A stretch of DNA of 6,911 nt. Source: Alphaproteobacteria bacterium UBA6038. Lineage in GTDB: Bacteria > Pseudomonadota > Alphaproteobacteria > Micropepsales > Micropepsaceae. The translations under genes were made by a program, and so were the position numbers. The DNA is taken from positions 11,367 through 18,277 of the forward strand of contig DIZC01000114.1 in the NCBI GenBank assembly GCA_002429315.1, in the 5' to 3' direction. A model generated the notes under the pieces. That model was not told the origin of the DNA. It ran no database searches and saw only the letters and a list, made by a program, of their open reading frames with translations. Positions 5,908 through 6,911 of the stretch are shown one piece after another. Every line of letters begins with the position of its first letter. Positions within the stretch are counted from its first letter, which is position 1.

Positions 5908-6486
5908 TCAGCGGCTTTTCTCCACCAGAACAATGGCTTCGCTCTCAATTCGGTAGCGCTCCCCGGTTCGGGGACAAACCAGGTTTTTGCCCAGGCGCTC
6001 ACCGCTCCGGCTGACCCAGCCGCTCCGCCGAGCGGGACTGCCGATCATCAGTGCGTGGGGCGCGACATCCGCCGTGACCACGGCCCCCGCTCCCACCATG
6101 GCGTACGCCCCGATGGTATGGCCGCAGACGATGGTGGCGTTGGCGCCGATACTGGCCCCCCGCTTGACCAGCGTGAGCTTAAACTCTGCTTTTCGGCTGA
6201 TATGGGCCCGCGGAAGGAGCACATTGGTGAACACCATGCTAGGCCCGCAGAACACGTCGTCTTCGAGCGTAACCCCCTCATAGATCGAGACGTTGTTCTG
6301 AATTTTGCAACCATTTCCCACCCGGGCATTGGGCCCGATCATCACGTTCTGGCCGAGGACACAATGCGCGCCGATCCGGCTGCCGGAGAGAACGTGGCAG
6401 AAGTGCCAGATTCTGGTGCCCTCCCCGATCTCGACATCCTCATCGATAATGGCGGTCGGATGAACGAAGGTGGGGCTGGAACTCAT
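5908..6486 (-). CDS. wbpD: UDP-2-acetamido-3-amino-2,3-dideoxy-glucuronate N-acetyltransferase (WbpD/WlbB family)
   Basis: A 192-residue cytoplasmic acetyltransferase that puts an acetyl group from acetyl-CoA on the 3-amino group of UDP-GlcNAc(3NH2)A, giving UDP-GlcNAc(3NAc)A. It is a left-handed beta-helix protein: hexapeptide repeats run from about residue 8 to 145 (for example IGEGTR, IGAHCV, LGQNVM, IGPNAR). The family-specific blocks are all present: RIWHFCHV (25-32), GCKIQNNVSIYEGVTLEDD (59-77), VFCGPSMVFTNV (78-89), TLVKRGASIGANATIVCG (105-122) and a C-terminal CPRTGERYRI (171-180). The length matches Pseudomonas WbpD (about 190), and the first residues (VHPTAIIDED) align with the start of that protein, supporting the ATG at 6486. 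This ATG has no Shine-Dalgarno of its own; a well-placed site drives an 8-codon mini-ORF that overlaps it. The gene lies 106 bases before wbpA in the same direction. The WbpB and WbpE steps that make its substrate are not in the window. Confidence 0.92.
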   Translation of the reverse strand: MSSSPTFVHPTAIIDEDVEIGEGTRIWHFCHVLSGSRIGAHCVLGQNVMIGPNARVGNGCKIQNNVSIYEGVTLEDDVFCGPSMVFTNVLLPRAHISRKAEFKLTLVKRGASIGANATIVCGHTIGAYAMVGAGAVVTADVAPHALMIGSPARRSGWVSRSGERLGKNLVCPRTGERYRIESEAIVLVEKSR

Positions 6487-6509
6487 TCAGAATGATCGCG
6501 CGGTTGCAT
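6483..6509 (-). CDS. Possible 8-codon leader ORF coupled to wbpD
   Basis: ATG followed by codons for QPRDHSE and TGA. The TGA overlaps the wbpD ATG in an ATGA arrangement. A perfect GGAGGA lies seven bases before its start (6517-6522), while wbpD itself has no visible ribosome site. The ORF may therefore load ribosomes for wbpD by translational coupling. It is too short for codon statistics, and its peptide has no recognisable signal such as runs of one amino acid typical of attenuator leaders. Confidence 0.4.
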   Translation of the reverse strand: MQPRDHSE

Positions 6510-6516
6510 GAACGGG

Positions 6517-6522
6517 TCCTCC
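6517..6522 (-). promoter_or_regulatory. Strong Shine-Dalgarno site upstream of wbpD, placed for a mini-ORF
   Basis: GGAGGA on the minus strand. It is seven bases from the ATG at 6509 but 30 bases from the wbpD ATG at 6486, too far to serve wbpD directly. Confidence 0.6.
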
Positions 6523-6534
6523 GGCGCGGTTCTC

Positions 6535-6911
6535 TCAAATCCGCGCGGCGGCGGGTGAAAGCGGTCGACCGACGGAGTTCTGGGCAGCCACTTTCCTTGC
6601 GATCTTATCGTATAGCTCAAGCAGCCTCTGCCGATAGACGGACCAATTGTCCTTTTCAATGAAGGCGCGGCAACCGACGCGCGCCTCAGCCAGCATCTCG
6701 TCCGTCAGCGAAGCGACCAGATCGGCAATGGCTGCGGGGCTGAATTCCTGCGGTAGAACCCAGCCACAGCGATAGGTCTCCACGATGCGCCGCATTTCGG
6801 GGAATGGCTGCACGATCAGCGGCACGCCCGCGCTGGGATATTCCCAAAGCTTGTTCGGGGTGGCGATCCAGTGGTTGAGCATCTTGTCTTCGTAGGGGAT
6901 GATTCCAGCGC
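6535..6911 (-). CDS. Glycosyltransferase family 4 (GT-B fold), C-terminal part; 5' end outside window
   Basis: About 124 residues of the C-terminal nucleotide-sugar-binding half of a GT4-like glycosyltransferase. The frame is open through the right edge, with residues AGIIPYEDK preceding the ATG at 6882, so that ATG is an internal methionine and not the start. Diagnostic blocks are GIIPYED, TPNKLWEYPSAGVPLIV and PEMRRIVE. These match the donor-binding region of this family (GIxPY...NKLFEYLAAGVPVV...E), where the Glu of the KLxEY block contacts the donor sugar phosphate. A helical, polar tail follows (FIEKDNWSVYRQRLLELYDKIA), also typical. The enzyme would add a sugar to the lipid-linked glycan at the cytoplasmic face of the inner membrane. 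Its donor and acceptor cannot be told from this part. It is the first visible gene of the minus-strand cluster, 48 bases before wbpD. Confidence 0.9.
   Translation of the reverse strand, partial: AGIIPYEDKMLNHWIATPNKLWEYPSAGVPLIVQPFPEMRRIVETYRCGWVLPQEFSPAAIADLVASLTDEMLAEARVGCRAFIEKDNWSVYRQRLLELYDKIARKVAAQNSVGRPLSPAAARI

Noticed and set aside
5677..6495. Plus-strand frame of 272 codons across wbpD and the wbpA start
   Set aside because: It is antisense to two enzymes with complete family motifs, spans their intergenic gap, and has no domain or ribosome site.

Overview
The window is GC-rich and gene-dense. It reads as one end of a cell-surface polysaccharide locus from a Gram-negative bacterium. 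The proteins look proteobacterial: a Tat-exported DUF1501 protein, WbpA/WbpD-type sugar-nucleotide enzymes, a WecA/WbpL-type transferase and a ManC-type pyrophosphorylase. An alphaproteobacterium is a reasonable guess, but no rRNA or other phylogenetic marker is present, so the lineage is not established. The first 16 bases match the end of the Tn5/Nextera mosaic-end adapter, so the left edge is probably an untrimmed contig end and not natural sequence.

Layout from left to right: an adapter remnant (1-16); the 5' part of a mannose-1-phosphate guanylyltransferase gene on the minus strand, cut by the contig end (17-164); a divergent intergenic stretch with a 12-bp tandem repeat (165-321); a probable small two-helix membrane protein on the plus strand (322-555); a secreted protein with an HEIGE..DDP metallopeptidase-like motif on the plus strand (664-1809); and a strong hairpin terminator (1835-1858) between convergent genes. 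From there to the right end everything lies on the minus strand. In transcription order these are a glycosyltransferase family 4 gene (5' end outside the window), wbpD-like N-acetyltransferase, wbpA-like UDP-GlcNAc 6-dehydrogenase, a WecA/WbpL-like polyprenyl-phosphate glycosyl-1-phosphate transferase, and a DUF1501 gene.

The core genes fit one pathway. WbpA oxidises UDP-GlcNAc to UDP-GlcNAcA. WbpD acetylates the 3-amino derivative to give UDP-2,3-diacetamido-2,3-dideoxy-glucuronate. The WecA/WbpL-like enzyme starts glycan assembly on undecaprenyl phosphate, and the GT4 enzyme adds a sugar. The two intermediate steps (WbpB-type oxidase, WbpE-type aminotransferase) are not in the window and would be expected nearby. 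ManC would supply GDP-mannose to the same or a related glycan.

No CRISPR array, tRNA, rRNA, insertion sequence or defence system was seen. The less ordinary observations are a Shine-Dalgarno-led 8-codon mini-ORF that overlaps the wbpD start by ATGA, a similar 36-codon ORF before the wecA-like gene, the secreted HEIGE protein, an unpaired DUF1501 gene at the end of the glycan cluster, and the tandem repeat upstream of manC.
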